A stretch of 64,000 nucleotides of DNA, taken from contig NZ_CP040872.1 of the NCBI RefSeq assembly GCF_006337065.1, positions 930,001 through 994,000 on the forward strand. The letters run 5' to 3'. This document shows positions 25,179-32,916 of this stretch, piece by piece; positions within the stretch are counted from its first letter, which is position 1; each line of letters opens with the position of its first letter. The translations under genes and the position numbers were made by a program. Below the pieces are notes generated by a model. It saw nothing but the letters and a program-made list of their open reading frames with translations, was not told the origin of the DNA and searched no databases. This DNA comes from Agromyces laixinhei. Lineage in GTDB: Bacteria; Actinomycetota; Actinomycetes; Actinomycetales; Microbacteriaceae.

Positions 25179-25247
25179 TATGCCAGTTCCGCCTCATCGG
25201 TATGGCCTTGAGACTTCACACCTCACCGATGAGGCGGAACTGGCATA
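25179..25247. repeat. perfect 23-bp inverted repeat with 23-base spacer
   Basis: The left arm 25179-25201 begins TATGCCAGTTCCGCC and the right arm 25225-25247 is its exact reverse complement, ending GGCGGAACTGGCATA. The 23-base centre is 25202-25224. It sits in the 264-base spacer between the two duplicated units. It could fold into a 69-base hairpin or mark the junction of the duplication; no target-site duplication is evident. The rest of the 25123-25437 gap holds a short unconvincing frame (VKWGMAETPEGSDRSKPPAW) that may be a gene relic. Confidence 0.9.
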
Positions 25248-25437
25248 CCGAATCCGAAGCTCTCGAAACCCTCGCCGCGCATCTCCGGGGGTGAAATGGG
25301 GCATGGCCGAAACACCGGAAGGCTCCGACCGTTCGAAGCCGCCGGCGTGGCGATGGGCGACCTTCCGGTCGGCAGTCGACTCATGTGCCTGTGGATAACC
25401 GGGTTCGTCGATCGTCGGCTCGCCTAGGGTATTCGCC

Positions 25438-26025
25438 ATGCCCCTACTGCGTCCGGTGTCGCGACCTCGTCGGGGCGTGGCCGCCGCGCTCGCTGCGGCC
25501 TGCGCGGTCGCGGTGCTGCTGAGCGGATGCACGGGCGGCGACCCTGCGGCCTCCCCGGCCCCGTCAGCGGATGCCGCCGAGCCGATCTTCGCCACCGACG
25601 AGGAGGCCCTCGCGGCGGCGGAATCGGCCTACGACCAGTACCGAACGACCTCGGCAATGATTCTCGCTGAAGGCGGCGCGGCGCCAGAGCGGATTGTGCC
25701 TTTCGTAACTGCAACATATGCGGTCACACTCGCCGAGGAGTTTGAAGCGTTTCGTTCGGCCGGTGCACGCACGATCGGAGACAGCACCATCGACACCGTC
25801 TCGCTCGTCGATCGATCGGAAGCAGACGATAGCGCCGAAGTGTCGATCTATCTCTGCAGGGATTTGACCAGCGTTCGAGTACTGGGTCCAGACTCCAGTG
25901 ACATAACGCCATCAGATCGTCAGAATCGTGTGCCCTCTCATGTCTTCCTCGTTTCCAGCGCGGACGAGGCCAGTGTCCTAATCGTCGATCGGGTGGAAAA
26001 ATGGCAGGGCGAAGATTTCTGCTGA
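25438..26025 (+). CDS. hypothetical lipoprotein (copy 2)
   Basis: The duplicate of the lipoprotein at 23702, 195 residues, nearly identical: same signal peptide and LLSGC lipobox. Differences are GDPAASPAPS for GAPAASPSPS, ESAYD for ESGYD and ERIVP for ERIAP. It keeps the leaderless promoter (TAGGGT at 25425-25430) and the 25-base overlap with the following gene, so it should be independently expressed. High identity at silent positions means the duplication is recent or kept uniform by gene conversion. Function unknown. Confidence 0.75.
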   Translation: MPLLRPVSRPRRGVAAALAAACAVAVLLSGCTGGDPAASPAPSADAAEPIFATDEEALAAAESAYDQYRTTSAMILAEGGAAPERIVPFVTATYAVTLAEEFEAFRSAGARTIGDSTIDTVSLVDRSEADDSAEVSIYLCRDLTSVRVLGPDSSDITPSDRQNRVPSHVFLVSSADEASVLIVDRVEKWQGEDFC

Positions 26026-26858
26026 GTGCAGGCGCGGGCACGGCCATGGCGGTGGCTTTGGTGTGCTCAGTTGTTGCTGGCGCTGCGGCCGCAACCGATT
26101 CATGCTCAGACGCTGCTGCAGCGCTCGGATGCGAGGTGTCGTCGAGTCTGGGGCCCGGCGACGTAATCCTCGAGCTTGTCGCTGAGGGCGGTGACACAAC
26201 CTTACGGCCGGTTGCTGGCCCGGATTCAGAGCAGGAATCCGACATCGATATGCCCGAGGAGCAGGCCGAGCCGGTACTCGGAGCGGGCGATGACTTGTGC
26301 AGCCCAATCGATCCGGCGAGTTGCTTGTTCGAGCCCGCGCTTCCGGCGGATCCGGCGGCGCCGGTTCCGGGTGTGGTCGTGACGTTGCGCGATATTGCGT
26401 CGTTCGTGCCGGCGGGGCCGGGTAGCGAGATGGAGCCGGGTGGCTGGGCGGTGGAGGATCTTCCGGCGAACTTCGTGGCTGTGGCATCCGTGCAGGTGGT
26501 GTCGGGCATGTTGCTGGGCCAGCCTGCCGATGTTCGGTTCACGCCGGTCGGGTTCCGGTGGTTGCACAGTGATGGTGCCGTGGTCGAGAGCGGCTCCCCG
26601 GGTGCGACCTGGGCGGTGCTCGGGCAGCGTGAGTTCAGTGTCACGGGCACGAGTCATGTCTATGCCGAGTCGGGCGAGTACACGGTCGCGCTCGAGGTCG
26701 TGTTGCGTGCGGAGTATCGTTTCGCGGGCTCGGGTTGGCAGTCGATCGCGGGCACGCTCGCCGTCGCTGGTGATCCGCAGCGGGTGCTCGTCGGCGAGTT
26801 CGATACGGTGCTGACGAACGGCGACTGCAACACCAACCCCTCCGGCCCCGGCTGCTGA
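26001..26858 (+). CDS. secreted PKD-like protein (copy 2)
   Basis: The duplicate of the protein at 24265, 285 residues. The signal peptide and the whole C-terminal PKD-like half are almost unchanged (RWLHSD for RWMHSD, GWQSIAG for GWRSIAG). The acidic linker differs more (VAEGGDTTLRPVAGPDSE against VTEGGDTTIGPGAGPDSE; MPEEQAEP against MSEEQPEP). Such linker divergence with a fixed domain suggests the linker is free to vary. It ends in the same PSGPGC motif and is followed within 25 bases by the convergent ligase gene. Confidence 0.75.
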   Translation: MAGRRFLLSAGAGTAMAVALVCSVVAGAAAATDSCSDAAAALGCEVSSSLGPGDVILELVAEGGDTTLRPVAGPDSEQESDIDMPEEQAEPVLGAGDDLCSPIDPASCLFEPALPADPAAPVPGVVVTLRDIASFVPAGPGSEMEPGGWAVEDLPANFVAVASVQVVSGMLLGQPADVRFTPVGFRWLHSDGAVVESGSPGATWAVLGQREFSVTGTSHVYAESGEYTVALEVVLRAEYRFAGSGWQSIAGTLAVAGDPQRVLVGEFDTVLTNGDCNTNPSGPGC

Positions 26859-26884
26859 ACAGTCCAGAAAGCCGGCCCTCGACG

Positions 26885-28003
26885 CTATCCCGCCGCGAAC
26901 GTCGACTCGTAGAGCGCGAGCAATCCCGCGTTGCCTTGCTCCGCAAAGGCGGCGCGCTGTCGTGTGGCCCCGGTGCCCTCGCGCAACAGCCGCGCGATGC
27001 CGTCGTTCACGAAATCGAGATCGCCGGCCGCTTCGAGTGCGGGCGTCAGCAGGAGGATGCTTCTCGCCACCGTCTCGGCCGCAGGCCGCAGCTCGGCGAG
27101 CACGGGATCGAGTACGTTTCCGCGCAAGCCCCAGCGCGCTGAATGCATGAGGGATGCGTTCAACAACTCCGGTCCGGGCGCCGTCGCGGCGGTCGGCTGC
27201 ACTGCTGAGGTACGGTCCAGCCCGTCATCGACCACGCACGCGACGAGGGCACGGTACAGCGCGGCGACGAGCACCGCCGACCAGGCCGCGAGCTGCGCAT
27301 CGGCGACCCGCAGTTCGATGGTCGGCAGGTGCGGTGAGAGCCGCGCGAACCACATGATGATCGCCCGATCCTTCATGCCGCCCACGCCGAGCAATCGTCC
27401 GAGACGCTGATCGTAGTCAGCGCCGTCGCGGAACACTGGCGGGCACCCGGTCGTGGTCCACCGTCGTTGCGTGACGTTGCGCCAACTCTCGAACCCGGTG
27501 TCGTGCCCGCGCCAGATGGGAGAGTTGCCGGTCATGGCGGAGAGGAGCGGGAGCCAGGTTCGTGTCGCATTGAGCGCGCGCACCCCGGCATCGCGGTCGG
27601 CCACGCCCACGTGCACGTGCAGTCCCTGGATCTGATGGTCGGCGATGACTCCGCTCATGTCGTCGAGGATGTGGAGATACCGCGGCAGTTCGCTGATGGT
27701 GGGGAACTCGTGTGCGTCGGGCGGCGACCCGACGCTGGCGATCGTCACGCCGAGCCGAGCCGCCATTTCGGCGAGCTCGCGGCGGAACGACGCGAGCGAG
27801 GTGAGCGCCTCCTCAGTCGTGGTGAAGACCGCTGAGGCGTGTTCGACCTGCGATGCGAGGAACTCGCGATGCGTGATCGGCGCCCACGCCGGACGAGCCG
27901 CAAGGCGGTGGAACGCGCCGGCCGCGACATCCGCCGGTCGCAGCGTGTCGCGGTCGAGGAAGACGAACTCCTCCTCGATACCGAAGGTCGATTCCGCCGC
28001 CAT
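26885..28003 (-). CDS. YbdK-type carboxylate-amine ligase (glutamate-cysteine ligase-like)
   Basis: A 372-residue GCS2-family enzyme: STFGIEEEFVFLDRDTLRPA at the N-terminus (the GxEEE metal/nucleotide motif), QVEHASAVFTTTEEAL, LHVHVGVADRDAGVRALNAT and PTIELRVADAQLAAWSAVLV. These are shared with E. coli YbdK, which makes gamma-glutamyl-cysteine weakly. Actinobacteria use mycothiol, so the natural substrate may be another acid/amine pair. ATG 28003 is supported by the strong site AGGGAGGA; a longer form to 28066 is unlikely. Convergent with the second PKD-like gene, 26 bases away. Confidence 0.85.
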   Translation of the reverse strand: MAAESTFGIEEEFVFLDRDTLRPADVAAGAFHRLAARPAWAPITHREFLASQVEHASAVFTTTEEALTSLASFRRELAEMAARLGVTIASVGSPPDAHEFPTISELPRYLHILDDMSGVIADHQIQGLHVHVGVADRDAGVRALNATRTWLPLLSAMTGNSPIWRGHDTGFESWRNVTQRRWTTTGCPPVFRDGADYDQRLGRLLGVGGMKDRAIIMWFARLSPHLPTIELRVADAQLAAWSAVLVAALYRALVACVVDDGLDRTSAVQPTAATAPGPELLNASLMHSARWGLRGNVLDPVLAELRPAAETVARSILLLTPALEAAGDLDFVNDGIARLLREGTGATRQRAAFAEQGNAGLLALYESTFAAG

Positions 28004-28111
28004 CGCCGTCCTCCCTGAACACGATGCTGACGCTCGAACTCTCGTCACGTCTGAGAGCACTGTCAAGGGGTAACGCGTGCGGTTCGACCGTGCGAGCGGG
28101 CGCGAACCGAG

Positions 28112-28900
28112 TCAGCGCACGATCAGGCTCACGACGCTCGACACGATGCCGATGAGCATGCCGAGGCCGACGAGGGCGCCCGTCACGATCCACGCGGTGC
28201 GCTTGTGCTCGTCGTATCCCTCGAGGGGGCGCCCGTCGCGGTCGCGCTGCGAACCCGTGAGCACGAGCAGCAGGTCGACGAGCACCCAGACGCCGAGTCC
28301 GCCGAGCGTCAGGAGCTTCGCGATCGCGGTGCCGAACTTGCCGAGATAGAAACGGTCGGCGCCCCAGTAGCCGAGCAGCATCGCGAACAACCACGTCGCG
28401 ATGAAGGTGCGGCCGGCGGTGCGATATGGGTCGTAGGAGAACTGCGGGCCGGATGTCGCGCCGTACTCGGGCGGGAGCGGCGCCGTCGTCTGCTCCTGCA
28501 GGGTGTATCCGGGCGGGGCGGGCAGCGTGTACGACGGCAACTCGCCGGACGCCGCGGGAGGGGCGGCGGGCGGCGGAGGGAAGGCGGCCGGTGCCGCGGG
28601 CTGCGGAGGAAAGGCGGCCGGAGCTTGAGCAGCGGGCGCAGCCTGCGAACGGGGAGGGCGGACGCTCGTCGATTCGTCGATGTCGTCGAACGCCGGGGGC
28701 GTCTGGGCCGCGGGCGCCGCAGGCGCGGGCGGGGTCAGCGGAGCGCTCGGAGCCGCGCTCGCACCCGCCGCAGCGGGCAGCGGGTTCGGCGCGGCATCCG
28801 CTGGTCTCGGTGCAGTGTGCGGGCTCCAGGCGGTGCCGTCCCAATACCGCAGCAGCGCGGCATCCGCTTCGTCGTCGTACCAACCGGCCTCAAGCGACAC
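28112..28900 (-). CDS. DUF2510/TM2-domain membrane protein
   Basis: A 262-residue protein in three parts. N-terminal DUF2510 motif AGWYDDEADAALLRYWDGTA followed by WSPHTAP; a long Pro/Ala-rich linker (about 35-145) with repeats such as AAFPPQPAAPAAFPPPP; and a C-terminal TM2 domain with two helices, TFIATWLFAMLLGYWGADRF then YLGKFGTAIAKLLTLGGLGV, plus a final helix. The GxxGxxDRFYLG motif is the TM2 hallmark. Function unknown. It overlaps the TauE-type gene upstream by 11 bases, so they form an operon. Confidence 0.85.
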   Translation of the reverse strand: MSLEAGWYDDEADAALLRYWDGTAWSPHTAPRPADAAPNPLPAAAGASAAPSAPLTPPAPAAPAAQTPPAFDDIDESTSVRPPRSQAAPAAQAPAAFPPQPAAPAAFPPPPAAPPAASGELPSYTLPAPPGYTLQEQTTAPLPPEYGATSGPQFSYDPYRTAGRTFIATWLFAMLLGYWGADRFYLGKFGTAIAKLLTLGGLGVWVLVDLLLVLTGSQRDRDGRPLEGYDEHKRTAWIVTGALVGLGMLIGIVSSVVSLIVR

Positions 28901-29720
28901 GTTCGCTCCTCTCCTTCTTGTGCAGTCGAACGGCGCGCACCGAGAGCTGCGCCGCGGCGAACACCACGAGGGCCGCGAACAGCCAGGCTGACACCTCGGG
29001 TGACATCAGGTGTGCAAGGGCGACGCCGCCGAACGAGGCGACGGTCGCCGCGATGCCCGCGATGATGCCCGCGCGCAGGTCGACCACGCCTCCGCGGGCG
29101 TTCGTGAGCGTGCCGCTGATCGCCGTGGGAATCATCACTGCGAGCGACGTGCCCTTGGCAGCGAGGTCGCTCATGCCGAAGAACAGCATGAACGCGGGCA
29201 CCATGACGAGCCCGCCGCCGATGCCGAAGAGTCCGGATGCCACGCCGACGACGAACCCGAGGACCACCATGCCGATGATGGTGAGCGCATCGAGGTCGAG
29301 GGGAGCACCCGCGCGTTCGGGCACGAAGAGCAGCATGCGCACGGCGACCGCGACGATGAGGGCGATGAACATCCAGCGCAACCAGCCGAGCGGCAGGCGC
29401 CGCAGCAGCCTGGCGCCGACCCACGAGCCGATGATGCCGCCCGCGGCGACGAACAGCGCAGGGATCAGTTCGACCTCGCCGTTCACGAAGTACGTGATCG
29501 AGCCGACGATGGCGGTGGGCACGATCGCGGCGAGCGAGGTCGCCGATGCGCGGCGCTGGTCCATGCCGGCGAGCATCATGAAGAGCGGCACCATGATGAT
29601 GCCGCCGCCGACGCCGAACGCCCCTGAGAGCAATCCCCCGACCAGGCCGATGACGGCGAGGCGCACCCAGCCGGCGCGCTGCCCGGCGGTCTCGGCGGCA
29701 GTCGGGTCGGCAGAGGTCAC
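28890..29720 (-). CDS. TauE/SafE-family anion permease
   Basis: A 276-residue membrane protein made of two related halves, each with the family glycine motif: GLVGGLLSGAFGVGGGIIMV at residues 25-44 and VASGLFGIGGGLVMVPAFML near 160. Between them are helices such as ALFVAAGGIIGSWVGARLLR. Known relatives move sulfite, taurine-derived sulfoacetate or other organic anions outward. GTG start at 29720 with TACAGT six bases upstream, so the mRNA is probably leaderless. No sulfur genes are next to it. Overlaps the TM2 gene by 11 bases. Confidence 0.85.
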   Translation of the reverse strand: MTSADPTAAETAGQRAGWVRLAVIGLVGGLLSGAFGVGGGIIMVPLFMMLAGMDQRRASATSLAAIVPTAIVGSITYFVNGEVELIPALFVAAGGIIGSWVGARLLRRLPLGWLRWMFIALIVAVAVRMLLFVPERAGAPLDLDALTIIGMVVLGFVVGVASGLFGIGGGLVMVPAFMLFFGMSDLAAKGTSLAVMIPTAISGTLTNARGGVVDLRAGIIAGIAATVASFGGVALAHLMSPEVSAWLFAALVVFAAAQLSVRAVRLHKKERSERVA

Positions 29721-29769
29721 CCGCCCACTGTACTGGCGCTCCCGGTGGGGCCGACGATCTCGCCGCCGC

Positions 29770-30354
29770 CTATGCGGCCTTGTCGACGTGGGCGGTGGTG
29801 AGCGCAGGCGTGGGCGTCGGCTCGGGCGTCGGCGCGCCGTCTGCGACGGTGCCGGGCAGCGAGGCCGAAGTCGGATCGGGCAGCGAGGCCGAAGTCGGAT
29901 CGGCCAGCGCGGCCGAAGTCGGATCGGCCAGTGAGGCCGCGACGAGGCCGGCGCGACGCACCTCGCGGGCGAACACCACGATGAGCACGCCGAGCACGGC
30001 GCCTGCGGCGTTCATGACGAGGTCGCGCGGGTCGGAGACGCGCGTGGGCTCTGGCAACTGCACGAGTTCGATCAGCGTGGTGAATCCGAGGCCGGCGAGC
30101 ATGGCGAGGGGCCAGAGCCGGCGGGAGATGAGCAGTGCTGCGAGCACGCCGACGGGCACGAAGATCGCCACGTTGAAGGCGATCTCGGTGATGTAGCCGG
30201 TCGTCCAGGTGAGCGGGGAGACCCAGGCTTCGGGGTTCAGGATGCCGCCGTCGAGCTGGTACCCGGCGGTGCGCCACGGTGCCGGGCCGATCGTCACCCA
30301 GAGCACCGCGCCTGCATACGCAGCGGCGACGATACCGAGGGGGCGGCGGTTCAT
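29770..30354 (-). CDS. VanZ-family membrane protein with repeat tail
   Basis: A 194-residue protein. Four helices and the VanZ-like motif FTTLIELVQLPEPTRVSDPR, then DLVMNAAGAVLGVLIVVF, cover residues 1-135. The tail is a tandem repeat of eight residues, LADPTSAA / LADPTSAS / LPDPTSAS, encoded by a 24-base unit at 29854-29925 plus a partial copy, followed by TPEPTPTP. VanZ homologues confer low teicoplanin resistance in enterococci, but most are uncharacterised. GTG/ATG choice: ATG 30354. The tail is probably cytoplasmic or extracellular depending on topology, which I cannot settle. Confidence 0.8.
   Translation of the reverse strand: MNRRPLGIVAAAYAGAVLWVTIGPAPWRTAGYQLDGGILNPEAWVSPLTWTTGYITEIAFNVAIFVPVGVLAALLISRRLWPLAMLAGLGFTTLIELVQLPEPTRVSDPRDLVMNAAGAVLGVLIVVFAREVRRAGLVAASLADPTSAALADPTSASLPDPTSASLPGTVADGAPTPEPTPTPALTTAHVDKAA
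29854..29940. repeat. 24-bp in-frame tandem repeat in the VanZ gene
   Basis: Units at 29854-29877, 29878-29901, 29902-29925 and a partial fourth. Each contains GAGGCCGAAGTCGGATC or a one-base variant and encodes an eight-residue Pro/Asp/Ser/Thr-rich repeat on the minus strand. Copy number changes would keep the frame. Confidence 0.85.
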
Positions 30355-30491
30355 GCCCCCGATTCTCCACCCGTTCGCTGCAAGTGCGCTGGCACCTTGC
30401 CGAAATCGACCCGATCATGACGAAAATCGCCGGAACGGTCTTCCCATGTCACGATTCGGTCGCGTACCGTGTGAAGCTGAGCGTCACCCGA

Positions 30492-30721
30492 TAGGGTATG
30501 TTCACTGATTCCTCCATCAAGCGGGCACTCGCCCGTGCCTCCATCTGATTGCCCGGAGGCGGACCGATCCGCGTGGCATGACCCGATACGAGACGGCGGA
30601 TGCCAGAGCGCACACCCGCCCCTCGCCCCCGCTCCGTCGGCAACCCGCCGTGCGGGGCAGCGATCGACCGTCGGTCGCATCGGGCTCGCACTTGCAGCCC
30701 ATAGGACAGAAGGACAGCAGT
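30492..30721 (+). promoter_or_regulatory. promoter and long 5' leader of the first cold-shock gene
   Basis: TAGGGT at 30492-30497 would give a leader of about 218 bases before the ATG at 30722. The leader can form several stems, for example GGCAC-TCGCCC-GTGCC, and CTCC pairing with GGAG. Long structured leaders are the usual thermosensing control of csp mRNAs. No other gene is visible in 30355-30721. Confidence 0.5.
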
Positions 30722-30925
30722 ATGGCAACCGGAACCGTCAAGTGGTTCAACGCCGAAAAGGGCTTCGGCTTCATCGCTCCCGACGACGGCTCGGCCGACG
30801 TCTTCGCGCACTTCAGCGCCATCTCGGGCAACGGCTACCGTTCGCTCGAAGAGGGCCAGAAGGTCGAATTCGAGGTCGCACAGGGCCCGAAGGGTCTGCA
30901 GGCCGAGAACATCCGCGGCCTCTAG
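30722..30925 (+). CDS. cold-shock protein, CspA family (first of two)
   Basis: A 67-residue OB-fold RNA-binding protein. RNP1 is KGFGFIAP and RNP2 is DVFAHFSAI, in the standard order after [13 protein letters not shown]; it ends [13 protein letters not shown]. It melts mRNA secondary structure and may be constitutive or cold induced. AGAAGGACAGCAGT precedes the ATG. A strong terminator follows at 30944-30977. A second copy, about 85% identical in protein, lies 450 bases downstream with its own leader, so the two may respond to different conditions. Confidence 0.95.
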   Translation: MATGTVKWFNAEKGFGFIAPDDGSADVFAHFSAISGNGYRSLEEGQKVEFEVAQGPKGLQAENIRGL

Positions 30926-30943
30926 GCCACGGCGGCAGCACTC

Positions 30944-30977
30944 GAACGCCCCCGCAGCGCACGCTGCGGGGGCGTTC
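30944..30977 (+). terminator. terminator of the first cold-shock gene
   Basis: GAACGCCCCCGCAGCG (30944-30959) pairs perfectly with CGCTGCGGGGGCGTTC (30962-30977) across a two-base loop, 18 bases after the stop. Very stable; no U-tract. Confidence 0.85.
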
Positions 30978-31049
30978 GTCATGTCTCGCACCGTCCGGCC
31001 CGCGTCCGCTCGTTTGTCCGGTTCCCAGTGGCTGTACATGCGAGTGGGG

Positions 31050-31374
31050 TAGAGTCGAGTCATCTGCAGCGGGGTTCCTTCCTCGCGTGACACGGCTGGG
31101 AAGCCGACGACCAGTCGGGACGAAGTAGACATCACTCACGCCGAAGCATTCGGTGCGACGCAGGCGACGAAGCCCCGCACCGGTTCAGCTGACATCAAGC
31201 GGAGCGCCATCGCCGTCTCATCGAACACCGACGAGACGAGTCTTCCGCGTCCCTCCCGAGTGGTGGGCATCATGAACTTCCGGCGGCGGACGTCGCCGTC
31301 GGAACCCTGCGCGACCTGAGGTCGTGCACGTCGCAGTCGCTTCGGCGGCTCGGCTTTACAGAAGGAAAAGAAAT
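31050..31374 (+). promoter_or_regulatory. promoter and long 5' leader of the second cold-shock gene
   Basis: TAGAGT at 31050-31055 is the best -10 in the gap and would give a leader of about 313 bases. Its sequence is not similar to the leader of the first csp gene, so the two are likely regulated differently. No convincing gene lies in 30978-31374 on either strand. Confidence 0.4.
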
Positions 31375-31581
31375 ATGGCAACCGGAACCGTCAAGTGGTT
31401 CAACGCCGACAAGGGCTTCGGCTTCATCGCTCCTGACGACGGCTCGGCCGACGTCTTCGCGCACTTCAGCGCGATCGCATCGGGCGGCTACCGCTCGCTC
31501 GAGGAGAACCAGAAGGTCGAATTCGAGACCGCCCGCGGCCCCAAGGGTCTGCAGGCTGAGAACATCACGGTCATTTCGTAA
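31375..31581 (+). CDS. cold-shock protein, CspA family (second of two)
   Basis: A 68-residue OB-fold protein with RNP1 KGFGFIAP and RNP2 DVFAHFSAI. Differences from the first copy lie in [20 protein letters not shown] and the C-terminus AENITVIS, one residue longer. GAAGGAAAAGAAAT gives a strong ribosome site. DNA identity with the first copy is highest over the first 100 bases. Two hairpins follow its stop (31599-31637 and 31641-31696). Confidence 0.95.
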   Translation: MATGTVKWFNADKGFGFIAPDDGSADVFAHFSAIASGGYRSLEENQKVEFETARGPKGLQAENITVIS

Positions 31582-31598
31582 GTTCTCGCATCCCTTTC

Positions 31599-31637
31599 GA
31601 TCGGGTGTCGGTGCGCTGTGCGCGTCGGCACCCGATC
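31599..31637 (+). terminator. terminator of the second cold-shock gene
   Basis: GATCGGGTGTCGGTGCGC pairs with GCGCGTCGGCACCCGATC, with two G-U type pairs, 17 bases after the stop codon. A T-rich run CCCTTTC precedes it rather than following. Confidence 0.7.
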
Positions 31638-31640
31638 CAC

Positions 31641-31696
31641 GAGCGGATGCCGCGGCAGCCGCCTCTTCGTGAGGTCGGGCGCCGCGGCATCCGCTC
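31641..31696. repeat. 16-bp perfect inverted repeat built on the GGATGCC octamer
   Basis: GAGCGGATGCCGCGGC at 31641-31656 and its exact reverse complement at 31681-31696 flank 24 bases. The arms contain CGGATGCC and GGCATCCG. It may be a second terminator or simply two opposed copies of the genome's common octamer. Confidence 0.7.
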
Positions 31697-31805
31697 GCTG
31701 CGTTTCACGGCGCCGGCCGATGCCGAGCTTCTTCAAAGACTCGTTCCGTAGGCTCGTCGAAGACGACTGCCGATCGTTCCCGGTCGGCCCCGAAGGAGGA
31801 GCCCC

Positions 31806-32159
31806 ATGCAGTGCCCCAGTGACGGAACCGTGCTCGTGATGAGCGAGCGCAGCGGCATCGAGATCGACTACTGCCCGACGTGTCGCGGGGTGTGGCTCGA
31901 CCGGGGCGAGCTCGACAAGATCATCGATCGCGCGGCGCGGGAGTTCGCCGCACCGGCAGCGCCGGGCGCTCCGGCGGCGCCGGCCGCTGCTGCTGCCCAG
32001 CCGCCGGCCCCCGCATACGGGCAGCCGGCCTACCAGCAGCCCTACGACAACCGTGGGTACGACAACCGCGGGTACGACGACCGTGGGTACGACAACCGCG
32101 GCAACCAGGGCTACCGCAAGAAGAAGAAGGAGAGCTGGCTCTCCGAGCTCTTCGACTGA
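31806..32159 (+). CDS. zf-TFIIB-type zinc-ribbon protein with YDNRG repeats
   Basis: A 117-residue protein. N-terminal zinc ribbon: MQCPSDGTVLVMSERSGIE then IDYCPTCRGVWLDRGELDKI. The second ligand position is Asp6 (CPSD), as in many family members. After an Ala/Pro linker comes a tandem 5-residue repeat, YDNRG YDNRG YDDRG YDNRG, from a 15-base unit, then KKKKESWLSELFD. The C-terminal basic-acidic tail is a conserved feature of this group. AGGAGCCCC precedes the ATG. It may bind nucleic acid or a protein partner; function unproven. Confidence 0.85.
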   Translation: MQCPSDGTVLVMSERSGIEIDYCPTCRGVWLDRGELDKIIDRAAREFAAPAAPGAPAAPAAAAAQPPAPAYGQPAYQQPYDNRGYDNRGYDDRGYDNRGNQGYRKKKKESWLSELFD

Positions 32160-32307
32160 TCACGCGCTCTCACACCGCTTCTCAGCTCCCCCACCGTTCT
32201 CAGGAACGAGTGCTGAAAACACCCCTCTTCTCAGGAAATTTTCGACCGATCACGCGGATCGCCACGAAAATCTCCTGAGAAAAGTGGGGTGGTGTGGTGG
32301 CGGTGGG

Positions 32308-32721
32308 TCAGGCGGCGATGTTGACGAGCCACGTGACGCCGTAGCGATCGGTGCACATGCCGAACGCGTCGCCCCACGGGGCGACCTCGAGTGGCACGAT
32401 CTGCGAGCCGCTCGCGAGGAGCGTCTCCCAGTACCCGCGAAGGGTGGCATCGTCGTCGGCTCCGCCAGAGAGTGAGACCGAGATCGGCCCGCCCGTGCCG
32501 GGGTCTCCCATCGCGCTCGGGGAGTCGGCGCCCATCAGCACGAGTCCGCCCGGCGCCTCGAGTTGGCCGTGCATGACCTTGTCGGCATCGGCGGGGTCGT
32601 CGGCCTGGCCGCCCTCGGCGAAGGTGCTCGTCGTGAGTTCGCCGCCGAACACCGACCGGTAGAACTCCATCGCCTCCTTCGCGTTGCCGGGGAAGTTGAG
32701 GTACGGGTTGAGCGTGACCAT
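32308..32721 (-). CDS. PhnB-like VOC-family protein
   Basis: A 137-residue single-domain VOC protein of the PhnB/3-demethylubiquinone-like type: LNPYLNFPGNAKEAMEFYRS, VFGGELTTSTFAEGG, GQLEAPGGLVLMGADSP, ISVSLSGGADDDATLRGYWE and DAFGMCTDRYGVTWLVNIAA. The canonical metal His positions are only partly retained, so it may be a binding rather than catalytic protein. ATG 32721 chosen as the start of the conserved fold. Convergent with the zinc-ribbon gene; the gap between them holds direct AT-rich repeats (CTCAGGAA / TTTTC) and no gene. Confidence 0.8.
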   Translation of the reverse strand: MVTLNPYLNFPGNAKEAMEFYRSVFGGELTTSTFAEGGQADDPADADKVMHGQLEAPGGLVLMGADSPSAMGDPGTGGPISVSLSGGADDDATLRGYWETLLASGSQIVPLEVAPWGDAFGMCTDRYGVTWLVNIAA

Positions 32722-32841
32722 GGTGCGACCCTTTCGATCTCGAGGTGCGTCGTCGGGGCCGATACTCGTCGATCGAAGCCCGGGCGGCAACCCCGGGGAC
32801 CAACCGCCGGCGCCGACCGCCGAGCAGATCAGAACCAGTGC

Positions 32842-32891
32842 TTGACATCGCCCGCTGCCCGTCCTACGTTGTTATCAACTAAATGGTTGAT
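32842..32891 (+). promoter_or_regulatory. sigma70-type promoter with operator for the ArsR operon
   Basis: TTGACA (32842-32847), a 17-base spacer and TACGTT (32865-32870) form the best consensus promoter in the window. Immediately after it ATCAAC-TAAATG-GTTGAT (32874-32891) is a perfect 6+6 inverted repeat over the start of transcription, the expected position for autorepression by the ArsR-type regulator that follows. Confidence 0.75.
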
Positions 32892-32916
32892 CAATGAATA
32901 GGTTGGTTAGCCGGCA

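Larger units (their letters stand above)
25389..26860 (+). repeat. second copy of the 1.47-kb tandem duplication
   Basis: Matches 23653-25124 at offset 1736. Substitutions cluster in the linker just after the lipobox (GAPAASPSPS in copy 1, GDPAASPAPS in copy 2) and in the acidic linker of the PKD-like gene, while most of the rest is identical, including synonymous sites. Confidence 0.95.

Noticed and set aside
25180..25398. A short plus-strand frame in the spacer between the duplicated units.
   Set aside because: Its first part lies in the palindrome and the rest has no recognisable domain. Mentioned only as a possible relic.
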